37,576 nucleotides of DNA from JAWKVD01 sp041398225 (GCA_041398225.1 JAWKVD010000028.1:1-37576), one strand, 5' to 3'. Shown: positions 1-7,896, counted from the stretch's first letter. Notes: a model not told the origin generated them from the letters alone. Numbers and translations: made by a program.

Positions 1-147
1 CCGCACCAGATGCGGGTCGATCACGTCGAGCGCGTAGGCGTAGGCGAGGCAGCCGGGTTCGGCGCGCGAGGCCGCCACCATGGCCAGCATGGCGGAAAGC
101 GCCTGCTCCAGCCGCTCGACGCGGAACGTGCCTTCAACAACGATCAC
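1..147 (-). CDS. Antibiotic biosynthesis monooxygenase (ABM) domain protein, partial
   Basis: A GTG-started reading frame runs off the left edge, leaving the first 49 residues. It opens VIVVEGTFRVERLEQ, then a helix-like ALSAMLAMVAASRAE, then PGCLAYAYALDV. This is the strand-helix-strand pattern of the dimeric alpha+beta ABM barrel seen in YgiN-like quinol monooxygenases: an initial beta strand, an R/E-rich helix and the E-PGC-x-x-Y turn. An AAGGAG ribosome binding site lies 8 bases before the GTG, which fixes the start. ABM proteins are small (about 100 residues) cofactor-free oxygenases or stress proteins; substrate cannot be told. It is the first gene left of the lipoprotein and on the same strand, about 57 bp downstream of it. 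The family call rests on half a protein. Confidence 0.65.
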   Translation of the reverse strand, partial: MIVVEGTFRVERLEQALSAMLAMVAASRAEPGCLAYAYALDVIDPHLVR

Positions 148-203
148 GACGCGGGCTCCTTGCTGCGCCCGCGCCGGGACCGAGCTGCGGTCTTGCGATA
201 CGG

Positions 204-500
204 CTAGTTGCCGAAGCCGCCGCCGGCGACCGGATCGAGAAGACCGGTGGAGTTGGAGGTGCGGCGATCAACCCGGTCGACGCGCTCCTGCGTGGTCTCA
301 CGCTGTTCTTCCTCGGTGGAGGTCCATTCGGCCTTCGGAAGACAGATGCGCTGCGGACGGTTGCTGCCGGTCACCTGGATCGACTTGCACACCACTTTCT
401 GACCGTCGTCGTTGGAGGCGAGCTGGTCGTTGGCCGGCGCGGTGGAAGCGCAGGCGGAAAGCAGCGCCGCCGCGGCGCCAAGCACAAGAAGTCGGCTCAT
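204..500 (-). CDS. Small predicted outer-membrane lipoprotein
   Basis: A 98-residue protein with a textbook lipoprotein signal: charged start MSR, a hydrophobic stretch, and lipobox L-S-A-C with the lipidated Cys at residue 17. The residue at +2 is Ala, so sorting to the outer membrane is expected. The mature part has a K-V-V-C (Cys38) and an R-I-C (Cys53) separated by QVTGSNRPQ, possibly a disulfide loop, then an acidic/basic E-E-E-Q-R-E-T-T-Q-E-R stretch and a glycine-rich tail. GGAG lies 7 bases upstream of the ATG. I do not recognise a named family; short proteins with a C-x-x-x-x-x-x-G-S-x-x-x-x-R-x-C core occur in alphaproteobacteria without known function. The 282 bases to its right hold no gene I can support. 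Confidence 0.7.
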   Translation of the reverse strand: MSRLLVLGAAAALLSACASTAPANDQLASNDDGQKVVCKSIQVTGSNRPQRICLPKAEWTSTEEEQRETTQERVDRVDRRTSNSTGLLDPVAGGGFGN

Positions 501-782
501 ATCGTTTCTCCATCCCGGCCCCTGCGCCGGGAAAGTTGCTCAAGTAGTACGGGCACCATGTCCCCCGTTTCGCCTCGCGGCGAACGCCCAGCTAGCGGAG
601 CCGGCATGACGCCGGACGGAGCTGACCTAACGTCCTTGTAGCAAAAATACGCGGTTCGTCACCCCAAGGCGGCGGACCAGCCGATCCCGGGCGCGATTAC
701 GATCACATGACGGGCCAGACGCGGCGGAAGAGCCCGCGAACCGGGCGGGCGATGGGCGTTTCAGGCCAGCCTCAGCCCAGGC

Positions 783-1388
783 TCAGCCAAGCCAGGGGGC
801 GGAGAGCCTGCGCTTTTCCTCGAAGACGTCGATCGCGCGGGCGTGCTGCAGGGTCTCGCCGATTTCGTCGAGCCCCTTGAGCAGATTGGCCTTTCGGCCG
901 GGGTCGACATCGAAATGATGGGTCTGGCCGTCCGGACCGGTCACGGTCTGCGCGTCGAGGTCGACGGTGAAGATGTGGTTGTGGCCGCCGGCCTGCGCCA
1001 TCAGCGCGTCCACGGTCTCGCGCGGCAGCGTCACCGGCAGGATGCCGTTCTTGAAACAGTTGTTGAAGAAGATGTCGGCGAAGGACGGGGCGATCACGCA
1101 GGTGACGCCCTGGTCCATCAGCGCCCAGGGCGCGTGCTCGCGCGAGGAGCCGCAGCCGAAATTCTCCTTGGCGATGAGAATCTTCGCGCCGGCGTAGGCG
1201 GGCTTGTTGAGCACGAAGTCCGGGTTGGGGCTGCCGTCGGCCAGGGTCTTCAGCTCGTAGAAGAGACCGCGGGCGAGACCTTCCCGCGAGACCGTCTTCA
1301 GGAACTGCTTGGGGATGATCATGTCGGTGTCGACATTGGCGATCGGCAGCGGCGCGGCGGTTCCGGAGAGGGTGGTGAAGGGCTTCAT
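783..1388 (-). CDS. leuD: 3-isopropylmalate dehydratase small subunit
   Basis: LeuD pairs with the iron-sulfur subunit LeuC to isomerise 2-isopropylmalate to 3-isopropylmalate in leucine synthesis (cytoplasm). The 201-residue length is normal for the family. The swivel-domain signatures are clear: N-V-D-T-D-M-I-I-P-K near residues 18-27, the N-F-G-C-G-S-S-R-E-H-A loop near 76-86, and D-I-F-F-N-N-C-F-K-N-G near 105-115. Its ATG overlaps the TGA of the upstream VOC gene (ATGA), so translation is probably coupled. No leuC or leuB is present in the window, so the gene is separated from the partner it needs or the partner lies outside. Confidence 0.96.
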   Translation of the reverse strand: MKPFTTLSGTAAPLPIANVDTDMIIPKQFLKTVSREGLARGLFYELKTLADGSPNPDFVLNKPAYAGAKILIAKENFGCGSSREHAPWALMDQGVTCVIAPSFADIFFNNCFKNGILPVTLPRETVDALMAQAGGHNHIFTVDLDAQTVTGPDGQTHHFDVDPGRKANLLKGLDEIGETLQHARAIDVFEEKRRLSAPWLG

Positions 1389-2251
1389 GCGGGCGGCGTA
1401 GCCCTATCCTCGGACAGGATCAATGTCGGCACGTTGATCGTGCCGTCGCGCACGGTGAAGACCTGCGTGCCGGCGCGGCGTCCGGGGCGGATTTCCGAAA
1501 CGCTGAGGCCCTTGCGCGCGATCGCGTCGTGCGCGGCGGCGATGTCCGGCGTCCGCCAGGACAGGCCCCAGAGGCGGTCGGGCTGGGCGCCCACGCCCTT
1601 GGAGAGCTTGTGCGCGATCTCGACGGTCACGCCGCCGGTGCGGAAGAACATCAGCCGCGCGTCCCAGTCGACGTTGGAGCGGTCCAGCGCCAGATGCATG
1701 CCGAGACGCGCGCCGTAGAGGGCGAGGGCGCGATCCGGATTGGGCGTGTTGACCACGACATGGTCGAGCGCGGTCATGGCGCCCGGGAAGGGCGCGCGCA
1801 CCGGCGTCTTGAGCGGGTCCGGTTCGGCGCGCTGGAGAACGAACATGCGCACGCCGAAGGTCTGCGCGTCGTCGATGCGGAAGCGCGACCAGCGGCGTTC
1901 GCGCGGGGCGCCGAGATCGACGCTTTCGCCGGCCTGGAGTTCGTGCGGGCGCAGGCTGCGGCGTTCCAGCAGGCGGCGGGTGTTGTCGATGTTCTGGGTC
2001 TGGAAGACCAGCGACTGAAGCCCCGGTCCGTCCTGCTCCATGAGGATGTGGAGACGCCGGGCGAGCGGGCCGCCGCCGGAAGGGGCCATGATCTCCAGCG
2101 CCATGTTCTCGAGCTGGAAGATGACGCTGGCGGCGCCGGCCGGATCGTTGGAGCGCCAGTCCGGCTCGCGTCCGAGAATGGCGACATAGGCCGCCTCGCC
2201 CTCTTCGATCGAGGGGCAGAGAATGACGATATGATCGAGACCGGTCAGCAT
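1385..2251 (-). CDS. Two-domain VOC (glyoxalase/bleomycin resistance fold) protein
   Basis: A 288-residue protein starting MLTGLDHIVILCPSIEE, a typical first VOC strand. A second VOC-like start, MTALDHVVVNTPNPDRAL, appears near residue 155, so two glyoxalase-fold modules sit in tandem. VOC proteins use paired beta-alpha-beta-beta-beta units to bind a metal and act as glyoxalases, dioxygenases or binding proteins. His6 and later Glu residues (M-A-L-E-I, V-T-V-E-I) are in the usual metal-ligand places, but the substrate cannot be read. The open frame extends 23 codons further upstream; I chose the internal ATG because it starts exactly at the conserved strand, and the extension is Arg/Ala/Pro-rich and looks non-coding. 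The TGA overlaps the leuD start. Confidence 0.85.
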   Translation of the reverse strand: MLTGLDHIVILCPSIEEGEAAYVAILGREPDWRSNDPAGAASVIFQLENMALEIMAPSGGGPLARRLHILMEQDGPGLQSLVFQTQNIDNTRRLLERRSLRPHELQAGESVDLGAPRERRWSRFRIDDAQTFGVRMFVLQRAEPDPLKTPVRAPFPGAMTALDHVVVNTPNPDRALALYGARLGMHLALDRSNVDWDARLMFFRTGGVTVEIAHKLSKGVGAQPDRLWGLSWRTPDIAAAHDAIARKGLSVSEIRPGRRAGTQVFTVRDGTINVPTLILSEDRATPPA

Positions 2252-2743
2252 AGGCGGTTCAGATACTCTCCACTGGCTGGCGCGTCGCGGCGCCGAAGCG
2301 GGACGCGCGACATGCTCCAAATCGGAGCAGGCTGGTTCCGAATCGGTTCGCGTGCAAGCAGAGCCGGTCGCAGAGGTTCGCGCGCCTGTCCCGGACCTAT
2401 CTCAACTCGCATGCGATTTCATCCCGAAGCGACATCAAAACCACACTCCCGCGCGAACTGAACACGCATTCATTCCCGTGGCGGAATACGTCCCCATCTC
2501 CAAGAAATCGCCCCGGGATTTGACGGTTTGCGTCGCAACTCGGCCCCGCGCGGTTGGTCTGATTCTTTCATCGGACCCGAGACGAGGGACCGACCGGCGA
2601 AGCCGGCCAGCGCTCGGCCCGCGAATTCGAGCCGCAGGCGGGAACCATGGCGTTCCCCCGGGCATTGGAGACGGCGGGGCGGAGACGCGGGGCGGAGACG
2701 CGGGGGAGACGAAGGACAGACAGCGAAGGACCAGGTGAGAGAC
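2252..2743. other. Intergenic region between divergent VOC and trhA genes
   Basis: About 490 bases between divergently transcribed genes, so it must carry both promoters; no convincing -35/-10 pair stood out on either strand. A 5-bp hairpin (GCTCC-AAATC-GGAGC) lies near 2314-2328, and a short tandem repeat is noted separately. Open frames here are GC-driven and resemble no protein. Confidence 0.5.
2674..2710. repeat. Imperfect 13-bp tandem repeat
   Basis: GCGGGGCGGAGAC occurs twice back to back (2674-2686 and 2687-2699), followed by a shortened third copy, GCGGGGGAGAC (2700-2710). It ends 33 bp before the trhA start and is probably part of its leader. Function unknown. Confidence 0.6.
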
Positions 2744-3445
2744 ATGACCGCCCATCCCGCCAGCACCGAGGTGATCCGTCCTCCCGCGGAGGGCGATTAC
2801 TGGTATCCGCAGGCGCGGCGCGTGGAGTGGATCGCGGACGTGGTCGTCCATGTCGTCGGGCTGGTCCTGGCGGTGATCGGTTCGGCGATCCTGGTGGTCA
2901 CCGCGGCGATGTCGGGCAGCGTCAAGCTCACGGCGGCGCTGATGATCTATTCGGTCGGCCTGCTAGCGATGCTGGCGGCCTCGACGCTCTACAACTCCAA
3001 CACCAACCGCAGGCTGGCGCACATCTTCGAGCATTTCGATCTCGCCGGCATCTTCCTGATGATCGCGGGCAGCTACACGCCGTTCATGCTGGCCAAGCTG
3101 GAAGGGCCGATGGCGTGGGCGGTGCTGGCGGTCGTGTGGGCCGCCGCGCTGGTCGGCGTCGCGCTCAACCTGCTGGCGCGGTGGAACGCGCCGCGCGTCT
3201 ACATCGCGCTCTACCTGCTGCTGGGCTGGGCCGCGCTGGCGGTGATCGACCGGCTGATCCACACGCTCTCGCCGCTCGGGCTCGGCCTGCTGGCGGCCGG
3301 CGGCGTGCTCTACACGATCGGCGTGGTGTTCCACGTCAACAAGAAGCTGCCGTTCAACTCGGCGATCTGGCACGGTTTCGTGGTGGCCGCCGCATCCTGC
3401 CATTTCGCGGCGATCTATCTCGATATCGCGCGGCTGGCCGTTTAG
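2744..3445 (+). CDS. trhA: Hemolysin III / TrhA-type PAQR membrane protein
   Basis: A 233-residue inner-membrane protein with about seven hydrophobic helices. It carries the PAQR-family fingerprints: S-T-L-Y-N after the second helix, F-E-H-F-D-L-A-G-I-F-L-M-I-A-G-S-Y-T-P-F in the middle, and W-H-G-F-V-V with a later C-H-F near the end. The His/Asp/Ser residues in these motifs bind zinc in PAQR proteins. Bacterial members are linked to membrane lipid homeostasis; the name hemolysin III is historical. The frame is open for 72 codons upstream, but MTAHPAST at 2744 has AGGTGAGAG just before it and matches the family length. The stop overlaps the stop region of the convergent DUF488 gene by four bases. 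Confidence 0.92.
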   Translation: MTAHPASTEVIRPPAEGDYWYPQARRVEWIADVVVHVVGLVLAVIGSAILVVTAAMSGSVKLTAALMIYSVGLLAMLAASTLYNSNTNRRLAHIFEHFDLAGIFLMIAGSYTPFMLAKLEGPMAWAVLAVVWAAALVGVALNLLARWNAPRVYIALYLLLGWAALAVIDRLIHTLSPLGLGLLAAGGVLYTIGVVFHVNKKLPFNSAIWHGFVVAAASCHFAAIYLDIARLAV

Positions 3446-3906
3446 CCGACCGGATCGAAACGCAGTTCGCGGCGCTTCAGGCCCATCTCCTCCAGACCCT
3501 GCGCGATGCGGTTGCGGTGGCATTTGGCGCCGTCGGCGCAATAGCAGAGCAGGGCGGCCGGCGCGGCGCGGGCGAGGTCGGCGGCTTCGCGCAGGGCCAG
3601 TTGCGCCTGCGGCTCCTGAAAGGCGCGTTCGTAGATCTCCTCGAACTCGGCCATGCGCCCGGCGCGGTTGGCGATGCGTCCGGCTTTCGGCGTGCCGAGC
3701 GCGCGCAGATGGATGTAGGCGATCCCGGCCTCGTCGAGGCTCGCGGCGAGCGCTTTCTTGGAGAAGCCGGCGCGTCTTGAATTGGCGACGTCGCGCACGT
3801 CGATCAGCGTTTTCACGCCTTCCTGTTTCAGGCGGTCGATCAGGCGCGCCTGCGTCGTCGCTTCATAGCCGAGCGTGAAGAAGGTCGTTGGCGTCCTGCG
3901 GGCCAT
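3442..3906 (-). CDS. DUF488 family protein
   Basis: A 154-residue protein with the DUF488 hallmarks: an N-terminal F-F-T-L-G-Y-E strand, then L-I-D-V-R-D-V-A-N-S-R-R and F-S-K-K-A-L, then I-A-Y-I-H-L-R-A-L-G-T-P, and a C-terminal L-L-C-Y-C-A-D-G-A-K-C-H-R-N-R-I-A. The C-H-R-x-x-I-A cluster is the conserved part of the family, whose biochemical role is not established; a nucleic-acid or sulfur-related role has been guessed from the Cys/His motif. It follows rnd by 46 bp on the same strand and may share its transcript. Its 3' end overlaps the trhA stop on the other strand. Confidence 0.88.
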   Translation of the reverse strand: MARRTPTTFFTLGYEATTQARLIDRLKQEGVKTLIDVRDVANSRRAGFSKKALAASLDEAGIAYIHLRALGTPKAGRIANRAGRMAEFEEIYERAFQEPQAQLALREAADLARAAPAALLCYCADGAKCHRNRIAQGLEEMGLKRRELRFDPVG

Positions 3907-3952
3907 CGGCGCAAGCTAGCTGCAATGAGCGGCGCGCGCCAATGCGCGATCG

Positions 3953-5125
3953 TCAGACGTCGATCACGCGCACGCCCTTGCCCTTCGCCGCCAGCGCCAG
4001 TTTGCCGGCCTTCAACGCCAGCGCCTTCTCGCCGAACAGGTCGCGGCGCCAGCCGGTGAGGGCGGCGACCGGCGGGTTGTCGTCGCGGGCGATGCGCTCG
4101 AGGTCGGCGGCGTTGGCGATCAGGCGCGGCGCCACGTCGGCCTCGTCGGCGACCTGTTTGAGCAGCACGCGCAGAAGATCGCTGAGCGCGCCGGCGGGCG
4201 GGCCGGAGGATTCCGGGGGCTCGACCTGCGGGGCGTAAGCGTCCGGATCGTCCAGCGCCTCGTTGATCGCGGTCACCAGCGAGGCGCCGTGACGCGAGCG
4301 CGAGAAGCCGTTGGGCACGGCGCGCAGGCGCTCCAGCGCTTCGGCGCTGCGCGGGCGCTGCTGGGCGATCTCCTGGATCGCGTCGTCCTTGAGGATGCGG
4401 CCGCGCGGCTTGTCGAGCTCCTGCGCGACGGTCTCGCGCCAGGCCGCCACGCGGGCGAGCACGGCGAGATAGTCGGACTTGAAGCGGCGCAGCTTCAGCC
4501 GCTTCCACGCGGTCTCGGGATCGAAGGCGTAGTTCTCGGGGTCGAGCATGGCGGCGTGCTCGTCCTCGATCCAGGTCATGCGGTTCTTCTTCTCGAGGCG
4601 CTCGCGCAGCATCACATAGACGCGGCGCAGATAGGTGACGTCGCCGCGGGCGTAGCGAAGCTGTTTCTCGGACAGCGGGCGACGGGCCCAGTCGGTGAAT
4701 TGCGAGGACTTGTCGACCTGCGCCTTCAGCAGACGCTGGACGATGTTTTCATAGCTGATGGAATCGCCGAGGCCGGCCGCCATCGCCGCGATCTGGGTGT
4801 CGAACACCGGCGTCGGCGGCTTGCCGAGCAGGCGGGCGAAGATTTCGAGATCCTGCCTCGCGGCGTGGAAGACCTTGGTGCGGGACGGGTCCTCGACCAG
4901 TTTGAGCAGGGGGGCGAGGTCGATGTTGGCCGCCAGCGGGTCGATCAGAACGTCGAAGTCCGTCGTCGCCGCCTGAACTAGGCAGAGATGCGGCCAGTAG
5001 GTCGATTCGCGGTGAAATTCGGTGTCCAGCGCCAGGAAGTCGCCGTCCGCCAGTTTTTCGCACGCCGCTTCCAGTTCGGGCGTGCTCGTGATTAACCGGA
5101 TCTCTCCGGTTGCGTCGTCCGCCAA
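3953..5125 (-). CDS. rnd: Ribonuclease D
   Basis: RNase D is a 3'-5' exoribonuclease that trims tRNA precursors and other small RNAs. The DEDDy site is complete: D-T-E-F (Asp34, Glu36), H-A-A-R-Q-D-L-E-I-F (Asp92) and Y-A-R-G-D-V-T-Y-L (Tyr158, Asp162). The HRDC-like C-terminal half follows from about residue 215. I chose the TTG at 5125 (protein begins M-A-D-D-A-T-G-E-I-R-L-I-T), preceded by GGGAG about 9 bases upstream, because it gives 390 residues, close to the family. An ATG at 5176 and a TTG at 5188 also start this frame, but the added stretch is Arg-rich, lacks a ribosome binding site and looks non-coding. Divergent from aspS across 144 bp. Confidence 0.94.
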   Translation of the reverse strand: MADDATGEIRLITSTPELEAACEKLADGDFLALDTEFHRESTYWPHLCLVQAATTDFDVLIDPLAANIDLAPLLKLVEDPSRTKVFHAARQDLEIFARLLGKPPTPVFDTQIAAMAAGLGDSISYENIVQRLLKAQVDKSSQFTDWARRPLSEKQLRYARGDVTYLRRVYVMLRERLEKKNRMTWIEDEHAAMLDPENYAFDPETAWKRLKLRRFKSDYLAVLARVAAWRETVAQELDKPRGRILKDDAIQEIAQQRPRSAEALERLRAVPNGFSRSRHGASLVTAINEALDDPDAYAPQVEPPESSGPPAGALSDLLRVLLKQVADEADVAPRLIANAADLERIARDDNPPVAALTGWRRDLFGEKALALKAGKLALAAKGKGVRVIDV

Positions 5126-5269
5126 ATTCAATCTCTCCCGGGGACGCCTGAGACCGTAGCGGCGGGCGCCTCTCATATTGACAATCAAGAGCAGGCCATG
5201 CGCTTGTCCCGCGCATCAATCAAGTCCAAGCCGCCCGTTCACATAAACTGAGCAGGAGTCATCCCTCCC

Positions 5270-7057
5270 ATGCACGCCTACCGGTCGCATACATGCGGCG
5301 AGCTTCGCGCCTCCGATGTCGGCAAATCCGCCCGCATTTCGGGCTGGCTGCACCGGAAACGCGACCATGGCGGTCTGCTTTTTCTCGATATTCGAGATCA
5401 TTACGGGCTGACGCAGTGCGTGGTGACGCCGTCCAACCCGAATTTCGGGCTGCTGGAGCGGCTGCGGGTGGAATCGGTGGTCTGCCTGACCGGCGAGGTG
5501 CTGGCGCGCGAGGACGCCACCATCAACCCCAACCTTCCGACCGGCGAGATCGAACTCAAGGTCACCGAGGTCGTGGTTCTGTCGGAAGCCGAGGAATTGC
5601 CGCTGCCGGTGTTCGCCGAGCCGGACTATCCGGAGGACATCCGTCTCAAATACCGCTTCCTGGACCTGCGCCGCGAGACGCTGCACGCCAACATCGTCAC
5701 CCGCACCAGGATCATCGCCGACATGCGCCAGCGCATGGCCGAGGCGGGCTTCACGGAATATTCGACGCCGATCCTGACGGCCTCCTCGCCTGAGGGCGCG
5801 CGCGACTTTCTCGTTCCCTCGCGGATTCATCCGGGCAAGTTCTTCGCGCTGCCGCAGGCGCCGCAGCAGTACAAGCAGCTGCTGATGGTCGCGGGCTTCG
5901 ACCGCTACTTCCAGATCGCGCCGTGCTTCCGCGACGAAGATCCGCGCGCCGACCGTCTGCCGGGCGAGTTCTACCAGCTCGACCTGGAGATGAGCTTCGT
6001 CACGCAGGAAGACGTGTGGACCACGATGGAGCCGGTGATCCGCGGCGTGTTCGAGGCGTTCGCCGAGGGCAAGCCGGTGACGCAGGACTTCCCGCGCATT
6101 CCCTATGACGAGGCGATCCGCAAATACGGCAGCGACAAGCCCGACCTGCGCAACCCGATCGAGATGCAGGACGTCTCCGAGCATTTCCGCGGGTCGGGGT
6201 TCGCCGTGTTCGCCAACATGCTGGAGAAGGACGCGGTCAACCAGGTGTGGGCGATCCCGGCGAAGACCGGCGGGAGCCGGGCGTTCTGCGACCGCATGAA
6301 CAAGTGGGCGCAGGGCGAGGGCCAGCCGGGTCTCGGCTATATCTTCTGGCGCAAGGAAAAGGACGTGCTGGAAGGCGCGGGCCCGGTCGCCAAGAATATC
6401 GGACCGGAGCGCGCCGAGGCGATCCGCACCCAGCTTGGCCTCGAGGACGGCGACGCGGCGTTCTTCGTCGCGGGCGATCCGGCCAAGTTCTACAAGTTCG
6501 CGGGTGAGGCGCGCATGCGCGCGGGAACCGAACTCAACCTTGTCGACGCCGACCGGTTCGAGCTGTGCTGGATCGTCGACTTCCCATTCTACGAATACAA
6601 TGAGGACGAGAAGAAGGTCGATTTCGCGCACAACCCGTTCTCGATGCCGCAGGGCGGGATCGACGCGCTCAACACGCAGGACCCGCTGACCATCAAGGCC
6701 TATCAGTACGACATGGTCTGCAACGGCTATGAGATCGCGTCGGGTTCGATCCGGAACCAGCTTCCGGACACGATGGTGAAGGCGTTCGAGATCACCGGGC
6801 TGTCGCGCGCGGATGTCGAGGCGCGCTTCGGCGGTCTTTATCGCGCGTTCCAGTACGGCGCGCCGCCGCACGGGGGCATGGCCGCCGGGGTCGACCGCAT
6901 CGTGATGCTGCTGTGCGGGACGCAGAACCTGCGCGAGATCACGCTGTTCCCGATGAACCAGCGCGCCGAAGACCTGCTGATGGGCGCGCCCTCGGAGGCC
7001 GAACCCAAACAGCTCAAGGAGCTGGGCATCCGCTTCTCGCCGACCGAGAAGAAGTAG
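5270..7057 (+). CDS. aspS: Aspartate--tRNA ligase
   Basis: AspRS charges tRNA-Asp with aspartate (class II synthetase). The 595-residue length and domain order are bacterial: N-terminal anticodon-binding OB fold (about 1-110, with G-W-L-H-R-K-R-D-H-G), then the catalytic core with motif 2 (C-F-R-D-E-D-P-R-A-D-R, about 219-229) and motif 3 (G-M-A-A-G-V-D-R-I-V-M-L-L, about 540-552), split by the bacterial GAD insertion around 290-410. Whether it also charges tRNA-Asn cannot be judged from sequence alone. AGGAG lies about 11 bases before the ATG. It is followed by a tandem repeat and a strong hairpin. Confidence 0.98.
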   Translation: MHAYRSHTCGELRASDVGKSARISGWLHRKRDHGGLLFLDIRDHYGLTQCVVTPSNPNFGLLERLRVESVVCLTGEVLAREDATINPNLPTGEIELKVTEVVVLSEAEELPLPVFAEPDYPEDIRLKYRFLDLRRETLHANIVTRTRIIADMRQRMAEAGFTEYSTPILTASSPEGARDFLVPSRIHPGKFFALPQAPQQYKQLLMVAGFDRYFQIAPCFRDEDPRADRLPGEFYQLDLEMSFVTQEDVWTTMEPVIRGVFEAFAEGKPVTQDFPRIPYDEAIRKYGSDKPDLRNPIEMQDVSEHFRGSGFAVFANMLEKDAVNQVWAIPAKTGGSRAFCDRMNKWAQGEGQPGLGYIFWRKEKDVLEGAGPVAKNIGPERAEAIRTQLGLEDGDAAFFVAGDPAKFYKFAGEARMRAGTELNLVDADRFELCWIVDFPFYEYNEDEKKVDFAHNPFSMPQGGIDALNTQDPLTIKAYQYDMVCNGYEIASGSIRNQLPDTMVKAFEITGLSRADVEARFGGLYRAFQYGAPPHGGMAAGVDRIVMLLCGTQNLREITLFPMNQRAEDLLMGAPSEAEPKQLKELGIRFSPTEKK

Positions 7058-7069
7058 GCGGTTCGCCTC

Positions 7070-7103
7070 GCTCCGGGCTTCGCTCTGCTCCGGGCTTCGC
7101 TCT
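7070..7103. repeat. 17-bp direct tandem duplication after aspS
   Basis: GCTCCGGGCTTCGCTCT is present twice without any spacer (7070-7086 and 7087-7103), 12 bases after the aspS stop codon. It is an exact duplication, probably recent slippage. No function seen. Confidence 0.9.
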
Positions 7104-7123
7104 GAAGGCGTCCTGAAATTGAA

Positions 7124-7151
7124 GGAGCCCCCTCGTCGCCGAGGGGGCTCC
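7124..7151. terminator. 12-bp perfect hairpin downstream of aspS
   Basis: GGAGCCCCCTCG (7124-7135) pairs perfectly with CGAGGGGGCTCC (7140-7151) across a TCGC loop. On the plus strand it is followed by ACTTAGAAA, with no T tract; on the minus strand it is followed by TTCAATTTC, a modest T-rich tail. It probably ends aspS transcription and/or transcription coming from the right on the minus strand. Confidence 0.7.
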
Positions 7152-7154
7152 ACT

Positions 7155-7255
7155 TAGAAACCGGTGCTGGGTGGGGGGACGCTCCGGTTTCCAGACTGTT
7201 CGCCCGAGGTTTGCGGGGCCGGCCTTCATGGCCGGTGCGCCCGGGCGAAACGGTA
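7155..7255. other. Structured non-coding segment, possible small RNA
   Basis: Two further stems sit beside the aspS hairpin. GAAACCGG (7157-7164) pairs with CCGGTTTC (7184-7191) around a 19-base G-rich loop. TTCGCCCG (7199-7206) pairs with CGGGCGAA (7242-7249) and encloses a second stem, CCGGCC (7219-7224) with GGCCGG (7230-7235). Read on the minus strand the order is stem, stem, then the 12-bp hairpin with a T-rich tail, which is how a small RNA or long 3' UTR would look. It contains no coding frame and does not match an RNA family I can name. Neither transcription nor strand is shown. Confidence 0.35.
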
Positions 7256-7301
7256 TGTGCGACTTGAACTTTGCGACTGACGCAAAGCTAGGCGCGTTCG
7301 C

Positions 7302-7337
7302 CCTGTGCGTACTTGACGCGGGTCAATAACGCACAGG
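7302..7337. promoter_or_regulatory. 36-bp near-palindrome with FNR/FixK-like core
   Basis: CCTGTGCGT (7302-7310) and ACGCACAGG (7329-7337) are exact inverted arms. Centred between them is TTGAC-GCGG-GTCAA (7313-7326), which fits the TTGAY-N4-RTCAA pattern bound by FNR/FixK regulators. It begins 23 bases past the peroxiredoxin stop codon. It could be an operator, or the hairpin of a 3' UTR; no T tract follows on the minus strand. Confidence 0.5.
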
Positions 7338-7359
7338 TAAAACGCGCGCTAAATTGTCG

Positions 7360-7896
7360 CTATGCGGTGACTGCGGTCTTGATCTTCTCGAGCAGGTTCT
7401 GCGGCGCGCTTTCGCCGTAGGGGTCGGTCTGGCAGTTGTCCTCGAAGCCCGGCTCCTCGAACCATTGCGTGACGACGCCGTCGTCGACGACCGCCGCGTA
7501 GCGCCACGAGCGCATGCCGAAGCCAAGGTTATCCTTGCAGACCAGCATGCCCATCTTGCGGGTGAACTCGCCCGAACCGTCGGGGATGACCTGAACGTTT
7601 TCAAGACCTTGCTGCTTGGCCCAGGCGTTCATGACGAAGGCGTCGTTGACCGACATGCAGTAGATCGCGTCGACGCCGCTGGCCTTGAAGTCCGGGAAGA
7701 GTTTTTCGAAGTCGGGGAGCTGGAAGGTCGAGCAGGTCGGGGTGAAAGCGCCGGGCAGGGAGAAGAGGATCACCTTCTTGCCCTTGAAATAGTCGTCGGT
7801 GGTCTTGTTTTCCCAGCGGAAGGGGTTGGGTCCGCCGACGCTTTCGTCGCGAACGCGGGTCTTGAAGGTCACTTGGGGGAGCTTGCGGCCGATCAT
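7360..7896 (-). CDS. Peroxiredoxin (Prx5-like)
   Basis: A 178-residue thiol peroxidase of the Prx5/redoxin type that reduces hydrogen peroxide and organic peroxides. The active-site block P-G-A-F-T-P-T-C-S places the peroxidatic Cys at residue 55 with the conserved Pro48 and Thr52; Arg129 in G-M-R-S-W-R-Y is the matching active-site Arg. Other cysteines are Cys80 (I-Y-C-M-S-V-N-D) and Cys120 (M-L-V-C-K-D), so the resolving thiol may be one of these or an external glutathione/glutaredoxin. Unlike the Prx-Grx fusions, no glutaredoxin domain follows. It is the last gene of the TIR-nudC-GST-Prx minus-strand run, 149 bp after the GST gene, and probably has its own promoter. Confidence 0.93.
   Translation of the reverse strand: MIGRKLPQVTFKTRVRDESVGGPNPFRWENKTTDDYFKGKKVILFSLPGAFTPTCSTFQLPDFEKLFPDFKASGVDAIYCMSVNDAFVMNAWAKQQGLENVQVIPDGSGEFTRKMGMLVCKDNLGFGMRSWRYAAVVDDGVVTQWFEEPGFEDNCQTDPYGESAPQNLLEKIKTAVTA

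Noticed and set aside
2647..3780. Open frame of 377 codons overlapping trhA and DUF488
   Set aside because: Arg/Gly-rich translation across two genes with clear family motifs.
5216..7153. Open frame of 645 codons antisense to aspS
   Set aside because: Shadow of a clear AspRS, with no domain in the translation.
7155..7255. 6S RNA
   Set aside because: The region does not fold into one long hairpin with a central bubble, and the usual neighbour zapA is missing.
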